64,000 nucleotides of DNA from Rutidosis leptorrhynchoides. Lineage: Eukaryota > Streptophyta > Magnoliopsida > Asterales > Asteraceae. Every line of letters starts with the position of its first letter. The first letter of the stretch is position 1. Under the pieces are notes generated by a model that did no database searches, had not been told where the DNA came from, and worked only from the letters and a program-made list of their open reading frames with translations. The DNA is taken from assembly GCF_046630445.1 (NCBI RefSeq), contig NC_092342.1:86249001-86313000 (forward strand), in the 5' to 3' direction. This document shows, piece after piece, positions 39,398 to 52,202 of the stretch. A program made the position numbers and the translations under genes.

Positions 39398-40576
39398 TTA
39401 GTTTTGATGAACTTGCCAATCTTCAAATGCTCTCTGTCTAGCATTTTCATATTCCTGTGAAGCTATAAACCTTTGCATTTCTTGCATTTCATTTCCCCCT
39501 CCTACATTACCTTGCTGTTGGTTTCTTTCAACCTGTGGATGTCTACCATGGTATTGTACCGCGGCGTTATTTTGCCTCTTCAAAACTTTTGCACCATGGT
39601 ATACATTTAAACCTATTGTATCGCGGGGTTCTGGTTCTTCGACTAATAATCCCCCCCGACTTATATCTACACCGAGATATTCAGCAATCAAAGTAATAAA
39701 AATACCACCTCCTATTATGCTATGCGGTCTCATCCCCCTAACCATAGCTGATAAATAATAACCCACACAATAAGGTATACTTACAGCGCTTTGTGGGTCT
39801 CGAATACAAATATGGTAAAACAAATCCTGTTCATTTACCTTTTCCTTGTTCTTACCTCTTTGTGTAATCGAATTAGCTAAAAACCTATGAATCACTCTTA
39901 ATTCAGCTCTATCTATATCCAAATAAGAGTAATTTCCCCCTTTGAATCGGTGATGGCTTGTCATTTGACTCCATACACCATGTGTATCAAAATTTTCATC
40001 TACCTTTCTACCATTTAGTATCAACCCTCTACAATCTGCAGATGCTAACTCCTCAGGCGTATATATACGTAAAGCCTGAGCCATGTCTAGTAAAGACATG
40101 TGGCGCATCGAACCTCCTAACAAAAATCTAATAAAAGATCGATCGGTTAAACTAGCTACCCGATCATTTAATTCTATACTACACAACAATTCTTCACACC
40201 ATACTTTATATACAGGTCTACGCATGGTGAATAAACGTACCCAGTCATTAAAAGTAGAATTACCATACCTCTGTACAAGTAATTCCCTAATTGGCCCAGC
40301 CAATTCTACAGCTTCTAATGGTCCCCATTCTATGACCCTCGGTACCTCAACAACTTTAGAATGAAGAGTATGCGAACCCCTTTGGTCTTTTGGATAATCT
40401 ATCCAAAGTCTGTCAAATCTCAGGTTCGGGTGCAAATCTTCCAAGTGCATATCAGAAAATGTCATGACTGGATGAGGTATATCTTGCTTGTAGTAGTTAT
40501 CCACCTCCTGTTGTTCCACATTCTCAGCAGGAGCATTGCGAGCTTGGGATGAAGATTCACCCCTTTCAGTCTGCAA
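39398..40576 (-). CDS. ATHILA ORF (PF03078-like) of element D
   Basis: 392 residues, uninterrupted. The region VVEVPRVIEWGPLEAVELAG to FIRFLLGGSMRHMSLLDMAQ and LRIYTPEEL fits the ATHILA ORF-1 family found in Athila elements between pol and the 3' LTR. It has been called env-like because of its place, but I see no signal peptide, long hydrophobic segment or envelope hallmark here. The C-terminal part is Gln/Asn-rich. Function is unknown. It begins about 830 bp downstream, in the element's direction, of an internal palindrome doublet that may be part of a promoter. Confidence 0.8.
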   Translation of the reverse strand: MQTERGESSSQARNAPAENVEQQEVDNYYKQDIPHPVMTFSDMHLEDLHPNLRFDRLWIDYPKDQRGSHTLHSKVVEVPRVIEWGPLEAVELAGPIRELLVQRYGNSTFNDWVRLFTMRRPVYKVWCEELLCSIELNDRVASLTDRSFIRFLLGGSMRHMSLLDMAQALRIYTPEELASADCRGLILNGRKVDENFDTHGVWSQMTSHHRFKGGNYSYLDIDRAELRVIHRFLANSITQRGKNKEKVNEQDLFYHICIRDPQSAVSIPYCVGYYLSAMVRGMRPHSIIGGGIFITLIAEYLGVDISRGGLLVEEPEPRDTIGLNVYHGAKVLKRQNNAAVQYHGRHPQVERNQQQGNVGGGNEMQEMQRFIASQEYENARQRAFEDWQVHQN

Positions 40577-43041
40577 AACACATCAAACACAATTTTTGTG
40601 CATCCAAATATGCATTAGTGTCAGCAAAATCATCAATCAAAATAATTACAATGACATGATCAATTTATATCAAACTTAAGCTCATTTTCATATTTTCATC
40701 AAATCTACACTTTTTCAAATAAGCATATACGAAAATGTTCGCCAAGTTCATAAGCATTCAACTCAAATAACATGTCAAAATAATCATTACTAGCAATTAA
40801 ACAAGTTTCAAATGGCATTATCTCTCAAAAATCAAGTTCATGAATTTTTAGACTTGAAAAAGTCTACTTTAATTCTCAAAATCATGTTTAGGCTCAAAGT
40901 TTGGATCATTTAACTACCTAAACATGTTACACTACTTAATTTAGCAACAATTCATGACAAAAATCGGCCATAACCTGTTTATATCAAAAAACCCCAAATT
41001 TGCTCAAGAACACAAACCCTAGATTACTCAAAATTTGAAGCTTAAGGCTTCTAATCATGTTAAATAGCATCAATCTAGGTTATACAAGCATAATACATAA
41101 ACAATTTAAGCATAATTACACTAAAAAGCATCAAAATCAAATTGGGGAAAAAATTGCTCAAGAACACTAATTTTCGGATTAAATGGTGTTTAGGTGTAGA
41201 AATTTACCGTTTTTTTTGAGTAATTCCTTGATAGCATCCTTCTCAACATGATTTTAGTAAAAGATTTGATGATTAACGGTTAAAAATTGTGATTTTGGGG
41301 GTTTTTTTTCGTGTATTTTCGGCAGTATTTCGCTGTATGTTTGAGTTGTGGTGTGCAACTGAGCTGTTCCAGCTCCTTTTATTTTTTTCTGTAACTCGAT
41401 CCCTCCGCGAGTCGCGGGGTTTTTACCCTTCAAACTCCGCGAGTCGCGGAGTTTGTTTGTTTTTTTTTGTTTTTTTTTTTAACATCTTATACTAATTAAA
41501 ACAATTAAGTAATTAATTTTAAAATTTTGTTTCCCTTGTTATTTAGGACGAGGTCGTTTCGGATCGATGTCCTAGTCCGTCCTTCGACAAAATTTTAAAA
41601 TTTGTCTTTTTGTAGCGATTGTTTTAAAAGCTAAGATTTTTGAGTTTTTTAATGTTTTTGGCATACTTTAATTCAATAAGATTAAAAATAATGATAATAA
41701 AAGTTCTCGTCCCTCCCTTGGGTAAAGCAATTTCGGTTCAAAGACCTAGTCTTCAACTCACGACGAATTTTAAAAATCATATTTATAACTTAATGAGATA
41801 AAGTAAATTTTTGTTTTTAAATTCACACAACTTAAAATAAAAATACATAAAATTCAAAATTAATATTAAAAATTCACACCAAACTTACAATTTAAAATGC
41901 ATAAAAATAAAAATTCATATTTTAAAAATTAAAAATTCACACCAAACTTAATTTAAAAATTTCATATTATAAATTCACACCAAACTTATATTAATTTTTC
42001 AAATATTTACAATTTTAAAAATATTGTTTTTACAAAGTTTACAATATTAATTTAAGATTTATATATTAAATTTAAAAACATGGTAAAAATAAAATTAAAA
42101 ATCTTTTTGGCTTTTTATCCCACTTTAATCAATCAAATATTATCAAAAATATGCGCCCCTCTTTTCGGTAAAGTAATTTCGGTTCCAAGACCTAATTTAA
42201 CTCATGACGAATTTTTTAAATATTTTGGGTTGATTGATTAAAGATATTTATACCTTAAGAATAAACGTTAAATTTCGCAGTGATGTAATAAATTTTTGAA
42301 TGATATTAATAATTTCGGTCGCCAAACCTAATTTTATTCAATACCAATTTAATACTTTATAGCGAACAAATTAGCGTTTATTATCAAAAGGTTAAAAATA
42401 AAAATATATAAAAAAATAAAAACTGTACAGACTTACCTGTGAAATAGATTTCTTAGTTATATGATCTATCCCATTCATAAGATAGTCGGTTTAATTGGTT
42501 TTCCATGGCTACATAGGCGTAACCTCGAGCATTCAGTGTCTTTTCTTCTAAACATATGAACGGTCCGTCTCTGCATAAAGTAACAAATTCGGTGTTTGAA
42601 TAGGTTTGATTATTTGAACATTTACCTCCATGTGACCATTTTCCGCATTTGTGACATCTTTCTAGGTGTCGTGCTCTTCTTTTTGCTGCGGATTTTGATT
42701 TTCCTTTATCAAATTGTAACTTATTATCTTCGCATCTGGATTCTTTTCTAACTTCGTCCCAATCTTTCTCTGATTACTGATATTATTTCACTCGGTAGTG
42801 TGTCATTATTACGTTTAGTGATCAAAGCGTGTAGCATTAGACCATGGTTTTGTTTACAGGCAGTCTTCATTTTGTAAAAACCTAAGAAAATAAAAATTCA
42901 GAATGGGGGGAGAAGACTAGTTCTTTAGGGTCTGCTAGGGAAACACCATTCGGGTTCCATTTTCGAGAACTATACGAAAACAGACAATCTAACTCTAACA
43001 GAAATACATATTATCCTTTAAAGACTTGATTCTCCCCACAC
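40577..43041 (-). other. Spacer between pol and ATHILA ORF in element D
   Basis: 2.5 kb, AT-rich, no supported gene. A PPT-like motif occurs at 43031, right after pol, and a palindrome doublet at 41403-41454. Short frames here look random. Confidence 0.6.
41403..41454 (-). promoter_or_regulatory. Internal palindrome doublet of element D
   Basis: Two copies of the LTR palindrome (CTCCGCGAGTCGCGG at 41403-41417 and a fuller copy at 41432-41454), with centres 33 bp apart as in the LTR. On the minus strand AAATAAAAGG, a TATA-like sequence, follows about 20-30 bp later. It lies upstream of the ATHILA ORF and may drive it. This is inference from layout. Confidence 0.5.
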
Positions 43042-46000
43042 TTAGTTAGCTGTGGTGTCGAAATTGTGATTAACTTCGTTGTCGACTTCCATCGGACTAT
43101 CTATGTAATGTTTAACTCTGTGACCATTAACTTTAAATTCAATCCCATTTGAATTTATTAATTCTATTGTTCCGTATGGGAAAACTCTTTTGACTATGAA
43201 TGGTCCAGACCATCTTGATTTCAATTTTCCAGGAAATAGCTTGAATCGTGAATTGAAAAGAAGAACTCTGTCTCCTTCTTTAAATTCTTTTGAACTTCTG
43301 ATTCTTTTATCATGCCATTTCTTCGTTCTTTCTTTATTGATTAACGAATTTTCGTATGCTTCATGTCTTAATTCTTCTAATTCGTTTAGTTGACTTAATC
43401 GTAGATGTCCGGCTTCATGTAAATCAAGATTACATGTCTTCAAAGCCCAAAATGCTTTGTGTTCAATTTCTACTGGAAGATGACATGCTTTTCCATAAAC
43501 AAGTCTAAAAGGTGTGGTTCCAATTGGAGTTTTGTAGGCTGTTCTAAAAGCCCAGAGTGCATCCTCCAATTTAATGGACCATTCCTTCGAATTTGATCCT
43601 ACGGTTTTCTCTAGAATACGTTTTAAAGCTCGGTTGGTATTTTCAACTTGTCCACTTGTTTGTGGATGATATGCGGTGGAGATTTTATGAGTTACTCAAT
43701 ATCTTTTAAGAACTTTCTCAAGTTGATTATTACAGAAATGAGTACCCCGATCACTTATTAAAGCTTTCGGTGTTCCAAACTTTGCAAAAAGACGTTTTAA
43801 AAAGTTGACTACAACTCGTGCATCGTTAGTTGGGAGAGCTTGTGCTTCCGCCCATTTAGATACATAATCAATGGCTACGAGTATATATAGATTATTATGA
43901 GATTTTGGAAATGGACCCATAAAGTCAATACCCCAAATGTCAAATATTTCACATACTTGGATGACATTTTGTGGCATTTCATCACGTTGACTTATTTTTC
44001 CGGCCCTTTGACAAGCATCACAGGATTTGCAAAGAATGTGTGCGTCTTTGTAATTTGTAGGCCAATAGAATCCAGCATCATAAACTTTTCTTGCTGTTAG
44101 TTGAGGCCCATAATGCCCTCCTGTTGGTCCTGTGTGACAATGGTTTAAAATTTTACTAGCTTCATCTCCAAATACACATCGGCGTATTATTCCATCGGGA
44201 CAACTTTTAAACAGATGTGGATCTTCCCAAAAATAGAGTTTTATATCACTGAAGAAATTCTTTCGTCTTTGGTACGATAATCCTTTTTCAAGGAATCCAC
44301 AAACTAAGTAGTTTGCATAGTCTGCAAACCATGGAATTTCTTTATAATCTATCTTCAATAGATATTCATCAGGAAAGTTGTCTTGTATGGCCGATTCATT
44401 TAGAACTTCTAACTCAGGATTTTCAAGACGAGAAAGATGATCAGCGGCGAGATTTTCTGCTCCTCTTTTATCTCGGATTTCAATATCAAACTCTTGTAAG
44501 AGTAAGATCCAACGGATTAATCTTGGTTTAGCATATTGTTTTGAAAATAGGTATCTAAGAGCAGAATGGTCGGTATAGACCACCGTTTTTGCTAGAACGA
44601 GATATGATCGAAATTTGTCAAAAGCAAAGACAATAGCAAGGAGTTCTTTTTCAGTAGTTGTATAGTTCGTTTGTGCTCCTTGTAACGTCTTACTAGCATA
44701 ATATATAGGTTGAAATCGTTTTTCAATCCTTTGTCCTAAAACGGCTCCCATTGCAAAATCACTTGCATCGCACATTAGTTCAAATGGTAGATTCCAATTT
44801 GGTGTTATCATGATCGGCGCATTAGTGAGTTTCTCTTTAAGAATATTAAAAGATTTGATACACTCATCTGAAAAGATGAATGGAGCATCTTTTTCTAGGA
44901 GTTTATTCATAGGAGTGGCAATTTTAGAAAAATCTTTTATGAAACGTCGGTAAAAACTGGCATGCCCTAGAAAACTCCTAACTCCTCTAACATTGGTGGG
45001 ATGTGGAAGTTTAGCAATTACATCTACTTTAGCTCTATCCACTTCAATTCCTTCTTTTGAAATTTTATGTCCAAGAACGATGCCTTCTTTAACCATAAAA
45101 TGGCATTTCTCCCAATTAAGAACTAGATTTGATTGTTCGCATCTAATAAGCATTCGTTCCAGATTAACTAGACATGATTCAAATGTATCACCGAAGACTG
45201 AAAAGTCATCCATGAAAACTTCCATGCATTCTTCTATCATGTCGTGAAAAATCGCCATCATACACCTTTGAAAGGTTGCAGGGGCGTTGCAAAGTCCAAA
45301 TGGCATGCGTTTGTAAGCAAAAGTACCATAAGGGCACGTGAATGTGGTTTTCTCTTGATCTTCGGGTGCTATTGGAATTTGAAAATATCCGGAAAATCCA
45401 TCTAGAAAACAATAGTAACTATTTCCGGCTAATCTTTCCAACATTTGATCTATGAAAGGTAAGGGAAAGTGATCTTTTCTGGTGGCGTCATTTAATTTTC
45501 TATAATCAATACATACACGCCATCCTGTTACAGTCCTAGTAGGAATAAGCTCATTTTTCTCATTTGTAATGACAGTCATGCCACCTTTCTTAGGCACGCA
45601 TTGAACTGGGCTTACCCATGGACTATCAGAGATTGGATAAATTAGACCTGCATCTAGCAGTTTAATAATCTCTTTCTTAACTACATCTTGCATATTAGGA
45701 TTTAGTCTTCGTTGGCGTTGCACATACGTTTTATGACCTTCTTCCATAAGGATTTTATGTGTGCAATACGAAGGACTTATTCCTTTAATATCATGAATCT
45801 TCCATGCAATGGCTGGTTTATGAGCTTTCAACACAGAAATGAGTTGTGATTTCCCATTTTCAGTAAGAGAAGATGATATTATTACAGGTAATTCAGATTC
45901 ACCATGTAAATAAGCGTATTCCAAATGGTTTGGAAGTGGCTTTAATTCTAATTTCGGAGGTTCTTCTATCGATGATTTGTATCGATATCTGTCTTCTTCT

Positions 46001-48645
46001 TTTAGCATTTGAATTTCTTCTGTTGTTGGTTCATATCCATTAGCTATAAGTGTAGCTAACATTTCAGCTTCATCAATTGGTTCATTACCTTCTCCTAAAG
46101 AACATTCTCCTGTTCCTTGTAATTCTGGAAATTCTTCTAATAATTCTGCATGTGCATCTATAGTTTGAATATAATAACATGTATCATCTGCAGATTGTGG
46201 TTGTTGCATTGCTCTATCAACTGAAAAGGTAACACTCTCATCCTCTATACTTAGGGTCAATTTCTTACCGAACACCTCTATCATTGCTTTAGCCGTGTTT
46301 AAGAATGGTCTTCCTAATATGAGAGGAACTTGAGAATCTTCTTCCATGTCCAGAACAACAAAATCTACTGGAAATACTAAAGTACCAACTTTAACTAGCA
46401 TGTTCTCCATTATCCCTCTAGGATATTTTATTGATCTATCGGCTAGTTGTATGCTTATTCTGGTTGGTTTCAATTCTCCAAGGTCTAGTTTAGCGTATAG
46501 TGAATACGGCATTAGATTTATACTAGCACCTAAGTCTGCTAATGCTTCTATTGAACTAAGACTACCCAGAAAACATGGAATTGTGAAAATTCCTGGATCA
46601 GATAGTTTTTCTGGTATCTTATTCAACAGCACTGCTGAACAATTAGCATTCATAGTAACAGCCGAGAGTTCTTCCATTTTCTTTCTATTTGAGATTAGAT
46701 CTTTCAAGAATTTAGCATATCTAGGCATTCCTGAAATCACATCAATGAAAGGAAGATTTATATTTATCTGTTTAAACATATCCAAGAATTTGGATTGCTC
46801 GGCTTCAAGTTTCTCTTTCTTCATTTTACTCGGGTAAGGAAGTGGTGGTTGGTATGGTTTAACATAAGTTTTAGCCTTAACTGTGTTATCTTTATTAACC
46901 TTTTCAACTACCGGTTCTTTTTCCTTATCTTGATCAGGTTGTGGTTCTTGTGGAGTAGGAATAGCTTCATCAGAAGTTACAGGTATTTCAGGTGGTTTAA
47001 GCGTTGTACCACTTCTTGTGGTAATGGCTTTAGCTGTTTCATTCCGGGGATTAGCATTTGTATCACTAGGTAGACTTCCCGGTTTTCTTTCACCTATTAA
47101 CCTTGCTAGGTTACTTACTTCTTGTTCCAGATTTTGAATAGAAGCTTGTTGATTTCTAAATGCTTGAGCATTTTGTTCATTAGTTTGTTTCTGAGATGTG
47201 AAAAACTGCGTTTGAGTTTCAACTAGCTTCGTCATCATGTCTTCTAAATTCGGCTTTTTATCATCGGTTTGTTGTGGTGGTTTATTTTGAAAATTAGGTC
47301 TTTGCTGATTGTAAGTATTATTGGATACTTGTTGATTGCTAGGACCTTGTTGGTTGTTGTATGGAATATTTCTGTTATAATTCTGGTTTTGATTGTAAAT
47401 TGGTCTTGGCGGTTGATAATTATTCTGATAATTATTTCCAGGCCTTTGGTTTATGTATGAAATATTCTCTCTTTGTTCCATTGTTAATTCAATACTGAGA
47501 CAATCTTTTGTCAAATGTGGTCCTCCACACTGCTCACAACTAATTCGTATTGAGTGAATATCTTTAGTCATCTTCTCCATTCGTCTCTCGACAGCATCTA
47601 TCTTTGCGGAAATGGAATCTAAGTCATGGCTAGAATCGGCTCTAGCTGCTTTAGATGATCTAACGATATCTTTTTCTTGGTGCCACTCATGTGAGTGGGA
47701 AGCAGTGTTATCAATAATTTTGTAAGCATCAGTTTCGGTTTTCTTCATAATAGAACCACCAGCTGCTATATCTATGTCTTTCCTTGTAGTGATGTCGCAT
47801 CCTTGGTAGAATATTTGTACTATTTGACAGGTGTCTAAACCATGTTGCGGACATCCTCTTAATAACTTTCCAAATCTTGTCCACGCCTCATATAGAGTTT
47901 CATTCGGCTTTTGTGTAAACGTAACAATTTCTGCTTGAAGTCTTACGGCTTTAGATGCAGGAAAGAATTGTTTAAGAAATTTTTCAACTAAAACATCCCA
48001 TGTATCAATCGCCCCTTCAGGTAACGATTCCAACCAATCTTTGGCTTCTCCCTTTAAAGTCCAGGGAAATAACATGAGATATATCTGTTCATCCTCAACT
48101 TTTCGGATTTTAAATAGTGTGCAGATCCTATTAAAGGTACGTAGATGTTCATTTGGATCTTCCTTCGGCGCACCACTAAATTGGCATTGATTAGTCACCA
48201 TGTGTAGAATTTGTCCTTTGATTTCATAATCTGGTGCATTAATGTCTGGATGAGTAATTGCGTGACCTTGGCCAGTGCGTTTAGCTCTCATTCGGTCTTC
48301 CATACTTAAAGGTTCCAGATTCTCCATAATTGAATTTGTTGAATCGGAATCACTAGAGGATTCTGATTTAATGGTTCGTTCCTCAACAATCTCTGTTTGA
48401 ATGATTGGTGGTTCCGGAGGAAAGTTTAGTGGTTCAGGATCTACGAATCGTCCCTGAATATTCTTCGGATTCTCAATTGTGAGGTCGGGTTCAAAAAATG
48501 GATTATCGGAAATTTGAACTAGAGTACTTGGTCGACTGGATGACGATTCTAAAGAAAAATCAACGACAGTAATATTTGCTAAATGTCTTGATCTAGTTAC
48601 AGGTGGTGAACGTACAAAAGGTGGTGAACGTCTTGCTCGGTGCAT
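43042..48645 (-). pseudogene. Element D gag-pol, single nonsense codon
   Basis: One frame of 1868 codons, interrupted only by TGA at 43696-43698, where related integrases have Gly in the ..RYG.. block. Order: gag capsid region (about residues 150-290, with [10 protein letters not shown]), zinc knuckle [13 protein letters not shown] near 370, protease with DLGAS near 706, RT with FMDDFSVFG near 1146, RNase H with [11 protein letters not shown], then integrase with HHCC (near 1500), [16 protein letters not shown] and the glutamate motif GQVENTN after the stop. A conserved C-terminal [20 protein letters not shown] follows. All catalytic residues look present. The TGA may be a mutation in this copy, and no suppression signal is visible. 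Confidence 0.93.
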
Positions 48646-50184
48646 TCACTGAATATCCTATTAGTTTTTAAAAGGAAAGAAAAATTATAATAAGTTATCC
48701 AATCAATAGACTTTTCTGATTTTGCCCACGTTTCGAATAGCCAAAAGATGCAGCAGAGGGGCAGGATTCGTTTGGTCTCAATATAATTGAGGACTGTTTG
48801 GCTTCAATAACCCGGTCCACGTACAAATCCAACTATTACTACGAACCAGAAAATTTTGATGTCTATCAATTTAACCACTTAAAATAAATTTTCGTAATTT
48901 TAAGAAATTTAGATAAGAAGTAGAATAAAAATCTATGTCCTAAAACTAGAATAGCGAGAAATAAGAAAGAAAAAGAGTTCGTCGGAAAAAGGACGAAAAA
49001 GAAAAATGGTTGAAAAATAAAAGGTGACGGAAAAATAAAAGAAACTTATAAAACTAAAAAAACACTTGACTAACCTAACCTTATTACTACAACTAACTTA
49101 AAATTATAATCGCAATTGAGATTACTAATTGGAATGATAATTGATACATAGGTAAAAGGCGTCTAAAAATATTAAAGCTTACAAGTAAAACTATATCCCA
49201 AATGGAAATAACTTAAAAAGAAACTAAAACTTAAAAAGGCGTCGCAAAATTCTAAAGTACCTAAATCTTAGTCTAAAGAAAAAGCACTTAAGGAATTCTA
49301 CAGCAAAGTCTAAAAATCTAGAAGTAAAAATAACTATGGCAAAAACTAAGTTTAAAACTAAATACGAGCGAAAAATACAAATATTATGCTAAAACGATTA
49401 AAAAGGGACAAAATATAAAAATATACAAAAAGTTGTAAAAAAATACAATTTTTATAAAAATATTATTTTTATATTATTTATTTATTAATACTATTAATTT
49501 TATAATTTAATAAAACTAATTAAACTAAATACATAAATTAATTAAAACTTAAATTAAATACTAAATTAATTAAATATTTAACCCTAAATACAAATTAATT
49601 AATAATAATTAATAATACTCCGTATTTAATGCAGATTAGGGTTCTGTCAGGCGCGTGTCAGAGTGTCTCCGCGAGTCGCGGTATTCCAAGCAGAAAATCC
49701 CGCGAGTCGCGGGGTTCCAAAATTCAACTTTGGTACAGTTTTAAAATTGACGCGTTTTTTATTTATTTATTTATTTATTTTATATTTTCTGTTTTTATAT
49801 TTTCTGTTTATATCAAAATATTTATATAATAAAAACTTATATTTAAAAACTTAAATAAAAATAGAACCACTTTATAAATTTAAAAATATCTTAAAAATAG
49901 ATTTATATATATTAAATTTTTTTTTCTCGGTTTAATTTTTTATGTTTTAAATAAAAACAAAATACTTAAATAAAACTTATATAAAAATAAAGAAACTTTA
50001 TAAAACTTAAATATTTAACAAAATCTTAAAAATACTTATATTTTTGTTTTTCTTTTTATATTTTTGAATATTTAAAATGTATTTTTATAAAAACGAATTT
50101 TAATAAAAGTAAACTAAAAATCTTTTTTTTTTTCGGGTTTTTTTTTTTATTAATTAGCGTTGCGCTTTCGGCGTTTAAGAGTTT
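48646..50184 (-). other. Leader of element D
   Basis: AT-rich untranslated leader between the primer site and gag. A palindrome doublet lies at 49667-49681 and 49699-49713 (centres 32 bp apart). The portion next to gag matches the leader of element B. Confidence 0.7.
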
Positions 50185-50201
50185 CCCCAGCAGCGGCGCC
50201 A
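50185..50201 (-). promoter_or_regulatory. Primer binding site of element D, tRNA-Asp type
   Basis: On the minus strand TGGCGCCGCTGCTGGGG, complementary to the tRNA-Asp 3' end with two mismatches, 9 bases after the LTR. Confidence 0.8.
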
Positions 50202-50210
50202 AAAATAACT

Positions 50211-52202
50211 TGATGTGTGCGAGGTGTACTAGGAAATAGTTATTATATTTTAGCAGGAAATACTATTAAATACGATACAATTTTACACAAGATATTTATT
50301 TATTTAGAGAATGGATATACTTAAACCTTGCTACAACACTTATAGGCAGTGTACCTAATCGTACAGTAGTGTAGTTTTTAGTAAGTCCGGTTCATTCCAC
50401 AGGGAAATCTTTAAACAAAGCTTAACGCTATATTAGTTTACTTTTATAAAAATACAAATATATATATAAGTAATATTATTATTATAAAGGGGGGTTTTTA
50501 CCGTTTAATGACCGGTTTGTCGATTTTAAAACTTTAGTCGCAGTTAAAACCAAATGTAAAATATTAAAAATAAATACAAGACTTAAATTAAAGCGTAAAG
50601 TAAATAACGATAATGAAATTGCGAATAATAAAAGTGCGATAAAATAAACTTGCGATAATTAAAAAGTACGATAATTAAAAGTGCAATTAAATACAATAAC
50701 AATAAAAATGCGATAATTAGAAGTGCAATTAAATATAAAATAAAGGAAATTAAATATGAAATAAAAGAATTATGCTTATTTAAACTTCCGTAATCATGAT
50801 GTTTGACGTGTTGATTTTAGTTTTATGCCCATGGGTTAATTGTCCTTTGTCCTGGATTATTTAATATGTCTGTCCGGTTTTTGTCCATAACAGTCCATCA
50901 GTCATAAATATAAAGTGCGAGTGTCCTTGTCAAATTATCCTTATACCCGAAGTTAAATATTCCAACTAATTGGGGACTTAAACTGTAACAAGATTTTAAT
51001 ACTTTGTTTAATAATTACACCAGGATGTCGACTGAGTGTAATCCAAGGTTTTAATATTTTGTTATCAATTATACCAAGTGTCATTGTACATAATTTCACC
51101 CCTGTTTTAATTATTCTAGTGGCTATTAATCCATTCCCGTGTCCGGTTAAATGAACGATTATTCGTACATATAAATACCCCGCCCATCGTGTCCGATCGA
51201 GTGTATATGGTAATTTATAGGGACGCCCAATTGTAAATCTTTATATTAACATTAACAAACTATCATTTAGTTAAACAAATATAAAGCCCATTAATAGCCC
51301 ATAGTCTAATTTCCACAAGTGTCGTTCTTTTGTTCAAACCCCAATTATGGTACAAAGCCCAATTACCCAATTTTAGTAATTAGCCCAACATCATGATTAC
51401 TTCGTTTTAAATAAGCATAATAATAACTTAGCTACGAGACATTAATATAAAAAGGTTGAACATAACTTACAATGATTAAAAATAGCGTAGCGTTACACGG
51501 ACAGAATTTTGACTTACACCCTTACAACATTCGCTAACATACCCTTATTATTAGAATTAAAATTAAAATTAAAATTAAAATTAAAATATAAATATAAATA
51601 TTTACGTATTATGAGAGAAGAAGAAAAAGGATGATGAAAATGATCAGAATTCGGTTGGCTTTATAGGGAATTGAGTTCAGGTATACTCCGCGACTCGCGG
51701 CATTTTTTGCCTTCAAACTCCGCGAGTCGCGGAGTTTGTAAATACAGCTCACTCCAGTTTGGAGTCTTTCTTGCCGACGGTTTATTTTATTTATATAATA
51801 TATAAATAATTATAAGAATTATTTAAATATTATATTATATTAATGTGCATAGTTGACTTGTAATTTTTAGTCCGTTGCGTCGAGCGTTGAGAGTTGACTC
51901 TGATCCCGGTTCCGGATTTTCGAACGTCCTTGCATACAATTTAATATCTTGTACTTTGCGTTTTGAATCTTGTACTCTTGTAATTTCGAGACGTTTCTTA
52001 TCAATAATTGGAACCTCTTTGATTGTCTTTTGTACTTTTGAGCTTTTTGGTCGTTTGCGTCTTTAATTCGTCGAATCTGTCTTTTGTCTTCACCTTTTAT
52101 TATTTAAACGAATATCACTTGTAAATAGAACAATTGCAACTAAAAGCTTGTCTTTCTTGAGGAATAATGCTATGAAATATATGTTCGTTTTTAGCATTAT
52201 CA
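50211..52202 (-). repeat. 5' LTR of element D
   Basis: 1992 bp, TG/CA ends. On the minus strand it begins TGATAATGCTAAAAACG, related to the LTR start of element B. A 12-bp longer AAATT run than in the other LTR accounts for most of the length difference. Confidence 0.95.
51656..51737 (-). promoter_or_regulatory. U3 core of element D: palindrome doublet plus TATA
   Basis: Reading the minus strand: the full palindrome around CTCCGCGACTCGCGGAG (51715-51737), then a second copy (51686-51700), centres 33 bp apart, then CTATAAAGCC about 20 bp later (51657-51666). It matches the geometry in element B and the solo LTR. Confidence 0.7.

Larger units (their letters stand above)
35169..52202 (-). mobile_element. 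Athila-type Ty3/gypsy element D, nearly intact
   Basis: A 17.0 kb element with LTRs 50211-52202 (5') and 35169-37147 (3'), a perfect 5-bp duplication gtacc (35164-35168, 52203-52207), a tRNA-Asp-type primer site, gag-pol with one nonsense codon, an ATHILA ORF downstream of pol and a PPT. It inserted in the 3' LTR of element C and is the youngest layer of the nest. Apart from the outer 50 bp, the LTRs differ at about 17 positions by eye, under one percent. Confidence 0.95.

Noticed and set aside
39398..40576. Envelope gene of element D
   Set aside because: Position fits, but I see no signal peptide, fusion peptide or membrane anchor. Called ATHILA ORF of unknown function.
43696..43698. Programmed readthrough of the TGA in gag-pol
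   Set aside because: It lies inside integrase at a conserved Gly position rather than at a gag-pol boundary, so a point mutation is simpler.
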